In this document: positions 1 to 8,387 of the stretch, in pieces | Layout of the letters: the number at the start of each line of letters is the position of its first letter | Position numbering within the stretch: position 1 is the first letter of the stretch | Assembly (NCBI GenBank): GCA_016081115.2 | Contig: CM071932.1 | Location: 60,729,639-60,793,638 of the forward strand | Reading direction: 5' to 3' | DNA: 64,000 nucleotides | Origin: Rehmannia glutinosa | Taxonomy: Eukaryota; Streptophyta; Magnoliopsida; Lamiales; Orobanchaceae | Made by a program: the position numbers and the translations under genes | Notes under the pieces: model-generated | What the model was told of the DNA's origin: nothing | Database searches by the model: none | Seen by the model: the letters and a program-made list of their open reading frames with translations, nothing else

Positions 1-870
1 ATGGCATTCGTCCCCTGGCCGAACCGAGCCGAGCTAAGGCATTTGCCTGCATGTTCTCGGCTCGGGGCACATGTAAGACTTTTGCCTTAAAGTGTGATAA
101 TCTCTTCTTTACCAAGTCCAAATATTGTGCAATATTTTGCTCTTTAACCGTACTTTCGCCGTTGATTTGATGAGCGACCAGGTGAGAATCACTGTGTACC
201 AATAGTTGTTTTAGGCCCATAGAAGCCGCCATCTCTAAGCTTTGCGAAGTGCCTCGTATTAAACCGTTGTTCGTTGCGGGAACTAAAATCGTGCGGCCGG
301 CGGTAGCACTTTTCATTTAGATCGATTATCACGATTCTGCCCCTTGCTCGACCTGTGGTGGAAGAGTCACAACGAACAATTTCCATTCTTGGTCTTCCAT
401 AACTTCCAATCGTATGGAAGGTGTGAATTGCCACAAAGTCGGCTAAAGCCTGTCCTTTTTATTGCGGTGCGTGGTTCGTATATAATATCAAACCGACGAG
501 TTCGACGGCCCATTTGATCATCCGACCAGAAGTATCGGTCGGTGTAGTACTTGCTTGATGGGTAGTTCGTCAAGACTATAATCTTGTGCTCTAGAAAATA
601 TGGACGGAGTTTCCGCGCCCCAGATGACTAGCGAATAAGCCAATTTTTCCATTGGTGGATAGCGGGCTCGGCATCATGTAACGCTTAGGTCGGTGTAATA
701 GACCGGATGTTGAATAGAACCATCTAACCCGATTAACACCGAAATGATGGCGTATTCGGATATCGCCAGGTACAAATACAAGTCCTCCCATTGGGTAGGT
801 TTTTGCAATATAGGAATTGAAGAAAGGTCTTTGTTTGAGGATTCAAAGCGATCTGTGCTCGCTCGATCCA
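1..870 (-). pseudogene. gypsy RNase H region of pol, degraded
   Basis: RNase H degrades the RNA strand of the RNA-DNA hybrid during reverse transcription. On the minus strand positions 240-1 read through a typical Tat RNase H end: EMAASMGLKQLLVHSDSH, then HQINGESTVKEQNIAQYLDL, then the segment ending ENMQANALARL. The upstream part (870-240) is recognisable only in short pieces across shifted frames. It continues pol from the RT segment at 891-1977 and runs off the left edge. No uninterrupted frame survives, so it is called a pseudogene. Confidence 0.75.
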
Positions 871-890
871 CTCAAAATTTTTGCTCTTTT

Positions 891-1977
891 TTATAATTTC
901 AAAGAAAGGTTTGCACTTGTCCGTGGATCGTGAAACAAATCGGTTAAGGCGGCCAATCGGCTGTTAGGCTTTGTACCCTTTTTACGAGTTCGGGGTTCTA
1001 GATCAATGATGGCTTTTATTTTGTCCAGGTTGGCTTGATTCCCCTTTGGCTGACCATATACCCCAAAAATGTACCCGAGCCGACCCCAAACGTACACTTT
1101 CTCGGGTTTAACATCATCTTGTTCTCTCTCAAAACAAAGAAACATTTTATTAAGATCGTTTAGATGATCGGATATGTACAAAGATGATTTTACCAACATG
1201 TCATCTACGTAGACTTCCATAGTGTGACCTATCATTTTCTCAAACATCTTATTTACTAACCTTTGATAGGTCGCACCAAAGATTCTTCAACCCGAAAGGC
1301 ATCATCTTGTAACAATAAATTCCACGAAAGCGAGAGAAGAATGATGTATTTTCTTCGTCTTATGGGTGCATTCGTATTTGGTTGTATCCCGAGTATGCAT
1401 CCATGAAGCTCATCAGTTCGTGTCCCGCCGTGGCGTCCACCATATAATCAATATTTGGCAATGGATAACTGTCTTTAGGGCATGCCTTATTGAGGTTGGT
1501 AAAATCCACGCACAGGCGCCACTGGCCATTGCTCTTCTTCACTAAAACAGGATTGGCAACCCATCGGGGATAGAGAGTTTCCCGGATGAATTGATTATCT
1601 ATCAACTCGTTAACCTCGGCCTCGAGTGCTGCTTGTCTGTCAGGGCCGAGCTTGCGCCATTTCTGGATAACTGGGCGGAACGTTAGATCAATATTGAGGC
1701 GGTGACATGCATACTTAGGGTCAATTCCAGGCATGTCTGCATGAGTCCATGCGAAGACGTCAAGATTATTTGCCAAAAATTCAATCAGCTCGGTTCGGTA
1801 TGGTTATGAGAGATCATGGCCAATACGTAGTTGGCGTCCCTCGCTTGGTCTTCTGACGTTGATTATATCAACCTGTTCTACTAGTTCCGCCCATTTTATT
1901 TTCTTGCTCTGCCCCTCTTTGATCTGTAGGGGCAACTCAACTTCAGTGGCGGGCTCGTTCTTGACTGTCGGCTCGCC
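891..1977 (-). pseudogene. gypsy reverse transcriptase, frameshifted
   Basis: The best frame (1776-1360) carries the RT N-terminal and finger motifs: FRPVIQKWRKLGPDR, WVANPVLVKKSNGQWRLCVD, then YPLPNIDYMVDATAG and MDAYSGYNQI. The catalytic YVDDMLVKS box follows in another frame (1247-891). The linker between protease and RT is at 1977-1804. Frame changes between these blocks show inactivation. The right end is cut exactly at the insertion point of A-del1; the upstream pol continues at 9888. Confidence 0.85.
1973..1977. repeat. 5-bp target-site duplication (TCGCC), left copy
   Basis: TCGCC sits directly before the left LTR of A-del1 and is repeated at 9888-9892 directly after its right LTR. 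This proves the 1978-9887 boundaries and a single insertion event. Confidence 0.9.
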
Positions 1978-2743
1978 TGTTTGATACATGTTTTTATCTT
2001 AATTTTGATGATTTTATTTTATCACCAAAACAATGTTTTTAAAGGTTGTCCAAATACTCCTAAATGATTTAAAATGATTTTAATATTTTTCGGAGTATTT
2101 TCTCAAAGTTTATTTTCGTCTAAATTGGACAACGCCTTTAATGATTTTACGTTATTGGGTTTTCATTCTCAAACGATGTTTCTAAATGTTGTCCTAATAC
2201 TTCCGATCGGTTTAAAATGTTTTTACTAAATTTTCAGAGTATTTCTTGAGTTTTATTTTCGACAAAAATTGGACAATATTTCTGTCTCGTGGTCGACCGG
2301 TCGCCCTATAGGGCAACCCGTACCTGAAGATGATTTTTAGAAACAGAAAATGAGACGGAAAGAAAAACAAGCGTTTCGGCCGTCATCAAGGCGTCGGCCG
2401 TCGGTCGGCCGAAAATGGCGACCGTACACTGCAAGTGTGTTTGAAAGCGTAGCGTTTTATCCTTGCAAAATCCATGAGGGGGACCGGTTGGGGTGATGGT
2501 CGACCGGTCGAGGTAGACGTCGACCGGTCGCCGTTGTATTTTTTTCAAAGTGTTCTCTTTAACTCTTATCTCTGTGCGACCGGTCGCCCTATGTTTTGAC
2601 AGCAAATTTCTGACCGTTTGACAGCAGACAAACTTTCCTTAAATTGTGGGATTGATTTCTAACAGCTATATTCTTGATTTTAATTGTATTTTTCTGTAGA
2701 TTTTCAATCCCCAAGAGGAGCCTATGCTTGATCAATCATCTCC

Positions 2744-2751
2744 TATAAATA
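2744..2751 (+). promoter_or_regulatory. LTR TATA box of A-del1
   Basis: TATAAATA within CTCCTATAAATAGAGG; the same context recurs at 9165, 34541 and 40975, and on the minus strand at 15834-15841 and 22428-22435 in A-aut. It is the only well-placed core promoter in the LTR. Confidence 0.7.
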
Positions 2752-2987
2752 GAGGAAGTTTTGGAGCAACCAACACAACAATTGAGATACTACACAACAA
2801 GATACACTTCAAGCAAACACTTGGTCTTTCATTGTCTTATTTCTTGTTGTAATTTGCCTAGCTATTCACTTTCACATTCTTGAGGTCTAGGCTATTCTTG
2901 ATTACACTTGCACTCAATTGTATTATTCATTATCGAGTTGTAATCTTGAATTTGTGGTCGTCATTCAAACACAAGATATCCTTGTGA

Positions 2988-3205
2988 GTGTTCTTGTGGT
3001 AAGAACACACTTGGGTGATCTAGGTGTTAGGTGTGAGAAGATTGTGGTAATCTTCTTATTGAGGTGTTGAAGAATTTGGTATTCTTCAAGGTTGAAGATT
3101 GTGGTAATCTTCACAAGGTGCCGTTGAAGGAAGATTGTGGTAATCTTCAAAGGGAGATTGTGGTAATCTCCAAAGGTGGTGTTGAAGAAGAGTGTGGTGA
3201 TCTTC
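2988..3205 (+). repeat. array of seven GTGGT-loop hairpins (A-del1 left LTR)
   Basis: Seven small inverted repeats in a row, stems at 2988-2995/3001-3008, 3036-3043/3049-3056, 3067-3075/3081-3089, 3093-3100/3106-3113, 3130-3136/3142-3148, 3153-3159/3165-3171 and 3187-3193/3199-3205. Six loops are GTGGT and one is TTGGT. Stem sequences differ (for example GTGTTCTT, AGAAGATT, GGAGATT) while staying complementary, except the last, which has a mismatch here but pairs in the other LTR copies. Located 3' of the TATA box, so present in the RNA leader. Confidence 0.85.
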
Positions 3206-3469
3206 AAGGTGTTGTAAGTTGAATTTGTATTAATTTTGGTAATTAATAAAATTCTTTTTCTTTTCGAAATCCATCCCGGATATACTGGGGTGGTAGAGGA
3301 TTAGGCCCTAGGTGGGTTGAACCTCTTTAAATCGACGTGTGTTGTTTACATTCCGCACCTTCATTATTTTGTTTGAGCATTCGATTTGAAAAAGAGGGCG
3401 AAATCGAAAAGATGGAGATAATCTATTCACCCCCCCCTCTAGATTATCGTAGCCGCTTGGACTTACAAG

Positions 3470-3482
3470 TGGTATCAAAGCC
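3470..3482 (+). other. primer-binding site for initiator Met tRNA (A-del1)
   Basis: TGGTATCAAAGCC begins two bases after the LTR end. It resembles the plant copia site TGGTATCAGAGC, complementary to initiator methionine tRNA, with one change. It fixes the plus orientation of the element. Confidence 0.85.
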
Positions 3483-3620
3483 AAACTCTTTGGTAAGCTC
3501 GTTTCACATCGCGAGTAAAGAGAAACGATCAACGGCTACGAACGAAGCTCATCTATCCGCACCTCCACCACCAAGCCACCTCGGTTTGATTCCAAAAATT
3601 TTATATTTTGGAAAGAAAGA

Positions 3621-4607
3621 ATGGAATGCTATCTACAAGGTTGCGGGTTCGACATTTGGAACACCGTCATTAATGGAGAATCCATTCCGACGAAAGATAC
3701 ACCATACACCTCAAAAGGCTTCAAAAAGCTCAATGATGAAGAAAAGAAATTCATCTCCTTAAACGGTAAGGCTTTAAATATTTTATATTGTTCATTTACT
3801 AATTTAGAATATGAACATATTGTAGGAATAAAATCGGCACATGGAGTATGGCAAAAATTAGAAGCCATCTATGGAGTATTTGCAAATGAAAGGAGTCAAA
3901 CAAAAGCATCTACTTCTCAAGATCATACAAGCTCAAATCTAAGGAATAAGCCTCTTACAACTTCCAAATGTGAAGAAGTTGAATATTGCCTTATGGGCAT
4001 CAATGAAGAAAATGAGGTATGTCTTAAGCCCTCTACTTCTTATGATATCATTATTCAAAATGATTATAGTGATTTACAAAATGATTATGATGAACTTCAA
4101 AATGAATTCCAAAGCTTACTTGTTAGATACAAAAACTTGAAAAAGGAATTCAATATTTTGAAAAATGATAAGGATAGTTTGTTTACTTCTTATGAATCAC
4201 TATCATGTGCTCACACCACCACTCTTGATAAGGTTAGAAATCTTGAAATAGAAAATAGTACTCTTGTTGAGAATATTGATTGCATGAAAAAGGATTTATT
4301 AAAATCCAACTCAAGTACCAATAAAATGTCCAATATTGTTGATATTCATAATTGTGATAAAGGACTTGATCATAAGACTAATGTTGTTAATCATATGAAA
4401 AAGGATCAAGTCAATATGCATATTGGTCATTATGCTCCTAGAATTATTACTTGTTTTTATTGTGGCAAAAAGGGTCATACGGCTAATTCTTGTCGGGCTA
4501 GAAATAGCTCTAAATATTATTGGAGACCTAAAAGTCTCAAAGCTAATCCTAAAGGACCCAAACACATGAGGGTACCACAAAACAATGTCATATTAGGTAC
4601 CCGGTGA
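3621..4607 (+). CDS. partial Gag with CCHC zinc knuckle (A-del1)
   Basis: A 328-residue frame starting MECYLQGCGFDIW. The N-terminal part matches the UBN2-type Gag of A-aut (20660-21739) up to the KLEAIYG segment; about 100 residues of the A-aut Gag core are then missing. A coiled-coil-like stretch follows (around residues 150-230) and a zinc knuckle CFYCGKKGHTANSC near residues 278-291. The A-aut start ATG reads ACG here, so the natural N-terminus is lost and MECY is the first usable ATG. A basic Asn/Gln-rich tail continues to about 4920 with stops and frame changes. Probably binds element RNA if expressed. Confidence 0.65.
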   Translation: MECYLQGCGFDIWNTVINGESIPTKDTPYTSKGFKKLNDEEKKFISLNGKALNILYCSFTNLEYEHIVGIKSAHGVWQKLEAIYGVFANERSQTKASTSQDHTSSNLRNKPLTTSKCEEVEYCLMGINEENEVCLKPSTSYDIIIQNDYSDLQNDYDELQNEFQSLLVRYKNLKKEFNILKNDKDSLFTSYESLSCAHTTTLDKVRNLEIENSTLVENIDCMKKDLLKSNSSTNKMSNIVDIHNCDKGLDHKTNVVNHMKKDQVNMHIGHYAPRIITCFYCGKKGHTANSCRARNSSKYYWRPKSLKANPKGPKHMRVPQNNVILGTR

Positions 4608-5572
4608 AATAATGATCGAAGAAAAGTTATACCGCTTATTTAAAGACATCAAATGACCGTTTCATTTGATCAAAGAAGGAGAAACTATTTTTCGACAAAG
4701 CCAATTTCAAGAAGAGGATATAATCAAAAATGGGAAGAACACAATCCTTGAAATGGCAAAGACATCATCAACAAGATGATTTTCAAAGAAGAAGAGACCA
4801 TCAACAATGGGAAGGTAACCAACCTTGAAATGGAGTAACCAAAGAAGTCATCATCAACAAAGTGACTTCTCAAGGGGAAGATATCATCAAGAATGGGAAA
4901 GGCACAACCCATGGAAATGGCGAATCGCCCCGTAACCCGTATCTCCCTATTTAAATATGCATTTTATTTTGTTATGCATGCTTTTATTTGTGTCTTAATT
5001 GCAAAATGATTTTTCAAGTATTTATTTTTAGGTCTCTTATATATTTATGAGTTTCAATATTTTTAAAAGAGACCTTGCATGTTTTTCTAAAAACTCTTGA
5101 GCTTTTCATTAGACTTATGTGGCTTATTATCTCTTATGAAATCTTATAGCATAAGCTCTTTTTGTTATCTCATATTATTTGCCTACACTTGAATTTTCTA
5201 TGCATATGTTGTCTAAGAATTGTGTAGGATACATACTTCATACTCATTGGCTATTACGTCTTCAAGTTTCTTAAACCATCGAGGTATGTCTACTCGTATT
5301 TTTCTTTAAACTCGATATTATGCACATATCTTTCAAGATATTTCATTTTGACCCCTTAAGTGCCCCAAATTGAACTTGCATATATTTTCTTTTAAAAGGC
5401 ACTACGTGTTTAGTCTCGATTTTATCGTTTATTTGTTTTTCCCAAAACCCATATTTGTTGGACATAGTCCAAAATTATACTTTTGCAAAGTTTTAAAACT
5501 TTTGGGGTGGAAAATCGAATTTTGGAAAAATCTGGGAGAAAGAAAAATCACCTGGGACGGTCATAGCAGGGG
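4608..5572 (+). other. spacer where pol is missing (A-del1)
   Basis: No long frame. 4608-4920 is the decayed basic tail of Gag. From about 5280 the sequence resembles the stretch that follows pol in A-aut (17430-17630 minus), including a shared TTTTAAAACTT segment and the following GACCGGTCG motifs. The pol deletion scar therefore lies between about 4920 and 5280. Confidence 0.55.
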
Positions 5573-5622
5573 CGACCGGTCGCCCTGCACCTCGACCGGT
5601 CGCACCCCACCTCGACCGGTCG
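5573..5622 (+). promoter_or_regulatory. three CGACCGGTCG palindromes at 20-bp spacing before the third ORF
   Basis: Exact copies begin at 5573, 5593 and 5613, two helical turns apart. The same decamer is in the LTR U3. A-del2 has the same arrangement at 37329 and 37349, and A-aut has near-copies at 17490-17518. The position about 180 bp ahead of the ATG at 5800 suggests a control region for the third ORF; this role is inferred. Confidence 0.6.
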
Positions 5623-5799
5623 CCCAGGGTTATTTTTCAAGCTTAAAACGATCTGTTCTTCACTTTAAGAAACAGAACAAAAATCCCCCCAAACCCTATA
5701 GCAGCGAATTTTTTTCCTTTTCTACAAAATCTTCAATTCTTCATCATTTTTCACGATTCTTGTTGCTAATCTTCTTATTTTCTCAAGAATCTTTCATAT

Positions 5800-7137
5800 A
5801 TGGCTCCTCCAAGAAATTCCACCGGTCGAAATCCCATCTCCAAGCGTAGAAGGGGCGGAGAGGGTTCGTCAAGAAATCGGCAAGAGGAAGCCGAACAAAG
5901 GGATATTCGAGCCGCTCAAAGAAACGTGGCTCAAGAAGGTGATGATGTTCAAAATCCCATTCTCTCTCGGGCACAAATTACCGAGCTACGCGGAACGATT
6001 TCGCTCCAAAATTGCCGTTGGGCGAAAGGTAAAAAATCCTTTGTTACTCAAGCCCCTAATTCCCACAATGTTCTTAATTTTATTCACAAATATGCGGAAT
6101 GGTATTATGAGGACTCGGGAATGGGAGGAAAGTCGATTGCTCGGACTAAAATGTGTCGTTTTAGTTCTTTTACGAATGAGTATCCTACGATTAGAGGATT
6201 TTTTGAGGAGCAAGGTTGGATGTACTTATGGGAACATGCTTATGTGTTGTATGATGATGATATTATCCAACTCTTTTATGCCAATATGTGGGTCGAATAT
6301 GATAATGATAGAAAGCCGATTACCGTTAATTCGCTTATAAAGGGTCGTCATTTTAGATGGACTCCCAATGATATTTGCCGGCTTTTACATGTTAGAGAAG
6401 GTGGTTGGGATTACTTCTCTTGCGGGACTTGGAATGATGAAATGTTGGGGGTGTCGATGAAAGAAGTCAAGACGTATTTGGGAGTATGGCCTAAGTATTC
6501 TTTGTTGGCAATGACACTTGAGCATCGCATTTTATCGGTCATTGTCGCATATTGCATTTGTGGTAAATCGGGGAAGATGCCTAGCAATATGGATTACTTT
6601 TTGACTTATAAGATTGCTAGGAGGGAACCACTTAACTTTGGTGCCATACTTATTCAATGTCTAATCGAGTCCATTACTCAAGGTAATAAGAAGTTGGTTA
6701 TGGGAAATTGGATTTGTAAACTTCTTATTCAATCGGGACTTCCTTCGTCGGAGTTTAACTCGGAAGTTTTTCAAAATGACTTTGACATTGATAATATCTC
6801 CCAAATAGTCACTATGCGCAAGAATATGGACATCCGACCAACCAAAATGGCGAGAGGAAGAGGTCAAGAGTCTCCCGATCCTAATGACATCTTTGATGAC
6901 GCCGGGGCCGCAAGATTGGTGGAAGAAGGCGAACCGAGCAATCCGGAGGGTAATACCGGTGCTCAATCACCTAGGAGGTATAGTCAAGCCGAATTTGATG
7001 AGATGAGGGCTTTTCATGAGACGAGGTATGAGGCTTTGGAGCAAAAGGCCTCTAAAATGCAAAAGTCTATCGGCAAGTTAAAGAAATTCATCAAGGACTT
7101 TATTCCCGGATCTTGCTTCTCCTCGGATGAGGAATGA
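5800..7137 (+). CDS. third ORF, putative plant-transposon-type protein, 445 aa
   Basis: Intact frame from ATG at 5800 to TGA at 7135. A basic Arg/Lys/Gly N-terminus (residues 1-30) precedes a globular part with EWYYED, FYANMWVEYD (near 158), GRHFRWTPNDICRLL (near 183-197) and YLGVWPKYSLLAM. This pattern resembles the putative plant transposon protein domain found in many plant retroelement third ORFs. An acidic linker and a Lys-rich coiled coil (about residues 405-435) end the protein. No signal peptide or membrane span is evident, so an envelope role is not supported. The A-del2 copy is strongly conserved at protein level. Function unknown. Confidence 0.75.
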   Translation: MAPPRNSTGRNPISKRRRGGEGSSRNRQEEAEQRDIRAAQRNVAQEGDDVQNPILSRAQITELRGTISLQNCRWAKGKKSFVTQAPNSHNVLNFIHKYAEWYYEDSGMGGKSIARTKMCRFSSFTNEYPTIRGFFEEQGWMYLWEHAYVLYDDDIIQLFYANMWVEYDNDRKPITVNSLIKGRHFRWTPNDICRLLHVREGGWDYFSCGTWNDEMLGVSMKEVKTYLGVWPKYSLLAMTLEHRILSVIVAYCICGKSGKMPSNMDYFLTYKIARREPLNFGAILIQCLIESITQGNKKLVMGNWICKLLIQSGLPSSEFNSEVFQNDFDIDNISQIVTMRKNMDIRPTKMARGRGQESPDPNDIFDDAGAARLVEEGEPSNPEGNTGAQSPRRYSQAEFDEMRAFHETRYEALEQKASKMQKSIGKLKKFIKDFIPGSCFSSDEE

Positions 7138-7951
7138 TGTTACCCCACCCCCTTTACTTTCTAGCATTTTTATTAATAATGTTTTGTATTTTGATGAATT
7201 TCTTGTAAAACTCATTTGTACTAATGATATTTGCTTGTTTTTTTTTTCTTAAAAGGGTTAATATTGCAAGTTGATAATGACTTGTGGATGATCATGATTT
7301 TTGATGGAGTATTTGATGGTAAAAATACTCTAAAGCATTGTTTGATAAGTAGTATGAAGTACTTGATGGTAAAAGTGCTTCTTTTATTGCTTTGTTATGC
7401 TTAGTTTGAATATGTTGGGTCATTTGATACATGTATTGTTAAAAGCATGACTTATTACTTGATGGTTGCTCTAATTTTTGGCATTTGTAATGCCTTGATC
7501 ATTCTTAGCTTATCTCAATTGGGTCGAACCCTTGAGAATCTACTTTGAGCTTCTTAATTGATGAACAAATTATTGCATATGGTGCATATGATTTTTTGAG
7601 CTTTGAAATGAGGTTGATTGATGATATGAAAATTTTTGGCTTGAACCATTTACAAAGGTTATATACAACCTCTTCTATTTCTTTCACGCACAAAGTGTTT
7701 GTTAAAATGTCGCAATGAATATTTCAACTTCTACATGATTCTCTCGCTTTCAAAAAAAGTCTTCAATACTCATTGAGATCATGTTTTGAGAAACAAAACG
7801 AGCGTATAAACTCATCATGATACATTTCTCCCATTTTTCCTTGGTTTTTAAGTCTAAATTGCTCAATGGTTGATAAACCATTTCTTTGGCGCACTTTGAT
7901 ATACTTCTATGATGTTTCTATCATCCTAACATTCTTTTTGATGATTCCAAA
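7138..7951 (+). other. 3' untranslated region of A-del1
   Basis: No coding frame. Two hairpins with a GATGGT loop occur at about 7310-7333 (stem GAGTATTT with AAATACTC) and 7356-7382 (stem GAAGTACTT with AAGTGCTTC, one G-T pair). Much of it aligns with 38875-39765 of A-del2, and the part from about 7500 also aligns with 16860-17290 (minus) of A-aut. Confidence 0.5.
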
Positions 7952-8387
7952 GGGGGAGAAACAGGAAATTGGCTCGTTAGCTCAAAGAAGCTAATAAAAG
8001 CTTGTCATAAAAGCTATAAGCTATGGCTCATAAAAGCCATAAGTTGCGATTTATTTTTAGTCCAATTGTTGCTTGATGGACTTATATTATTATTTAATGT
8101 TGTTTTGTGACAGGGGGAGCTTATAAGCTCTTGAACAAATTGTAAAAGCTAAAGCTTTTACCTTATGGATTATTGCTCTTACATTATTCTTGATGTGCTT
8201 GTGGATAGGGGGAGCTTGTGCTTATTATTGAAAATATTTACTCCCTACTTGGTTGCTTTAATATTTTTTTGGAAATTTTGGTTGCTTCCAAACGGTCAAA
8301 TATTTTTACCGGAAAATCATTTCTAAAATTGCTCTCTTAGTTTGTGTAAAAATTGTTTTGGTTTGTAATCATCAAAAAGGGGGAGAT
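7952..8387 (+). other. polypurine tract and three upstream GGGGGAG tracts (A-del1)
   Basis: The tract AAAAAGGGGGAGAT at 8374-8387 abuts the right LTR and is the plus-strand primer. Further GGGGGAG tracts are at 7952, 8113 and 8218. They recur at matching places in A-del2 and partly in A-aut. Between them are AAGCTTATAAGC-type inverted repeats such as the AGCCATA stem near 8020-8052. Confidence 0.7.

Larger units (their letters stand above)
1978..3467 (+). repeat. A-del1 left (5') LTR
   Basis: Begins TG and ends CA, pairs with 8388-9887. The U3 part holds four exact copies of the palindrome CGACCGGTCG (2294, 2501, 2521, 2577). A TATA box TATAAATA is at 2744-2751, followed by a CAACACAACA-type leader; transcription probably starts near 2775. 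Downstream, at 2988-3205, lies the GTGGT-loop hairpin array, so the array is in the transcript. Two C-rich runs near 3428 precede the end. Confidence 0.92.

Noticed and set aside
2306..2605. 99-aa minus-strand ORF, and similar ones at 8636-9050, 16084-16300, 34086-34511, 40538-40966
   Set aside because: They lie over LTR U3 and the palindrome clusters; frames differ between LTR copies.
2965..3207. Minus-strand ORF of about 80 aa, also at 9386, 34760 and 41194
   Set aside because: It is the antisense reading of the hairpin array; the apparent peptide repeats come from the repeated stems.
5800..7137. Envelope glycoprotein
   Set aside because: No signal peptide, transmembrane span or Cys-rich ectodomain pattern is visible; the protein is basic at the start with a C-terminal coiled coil.
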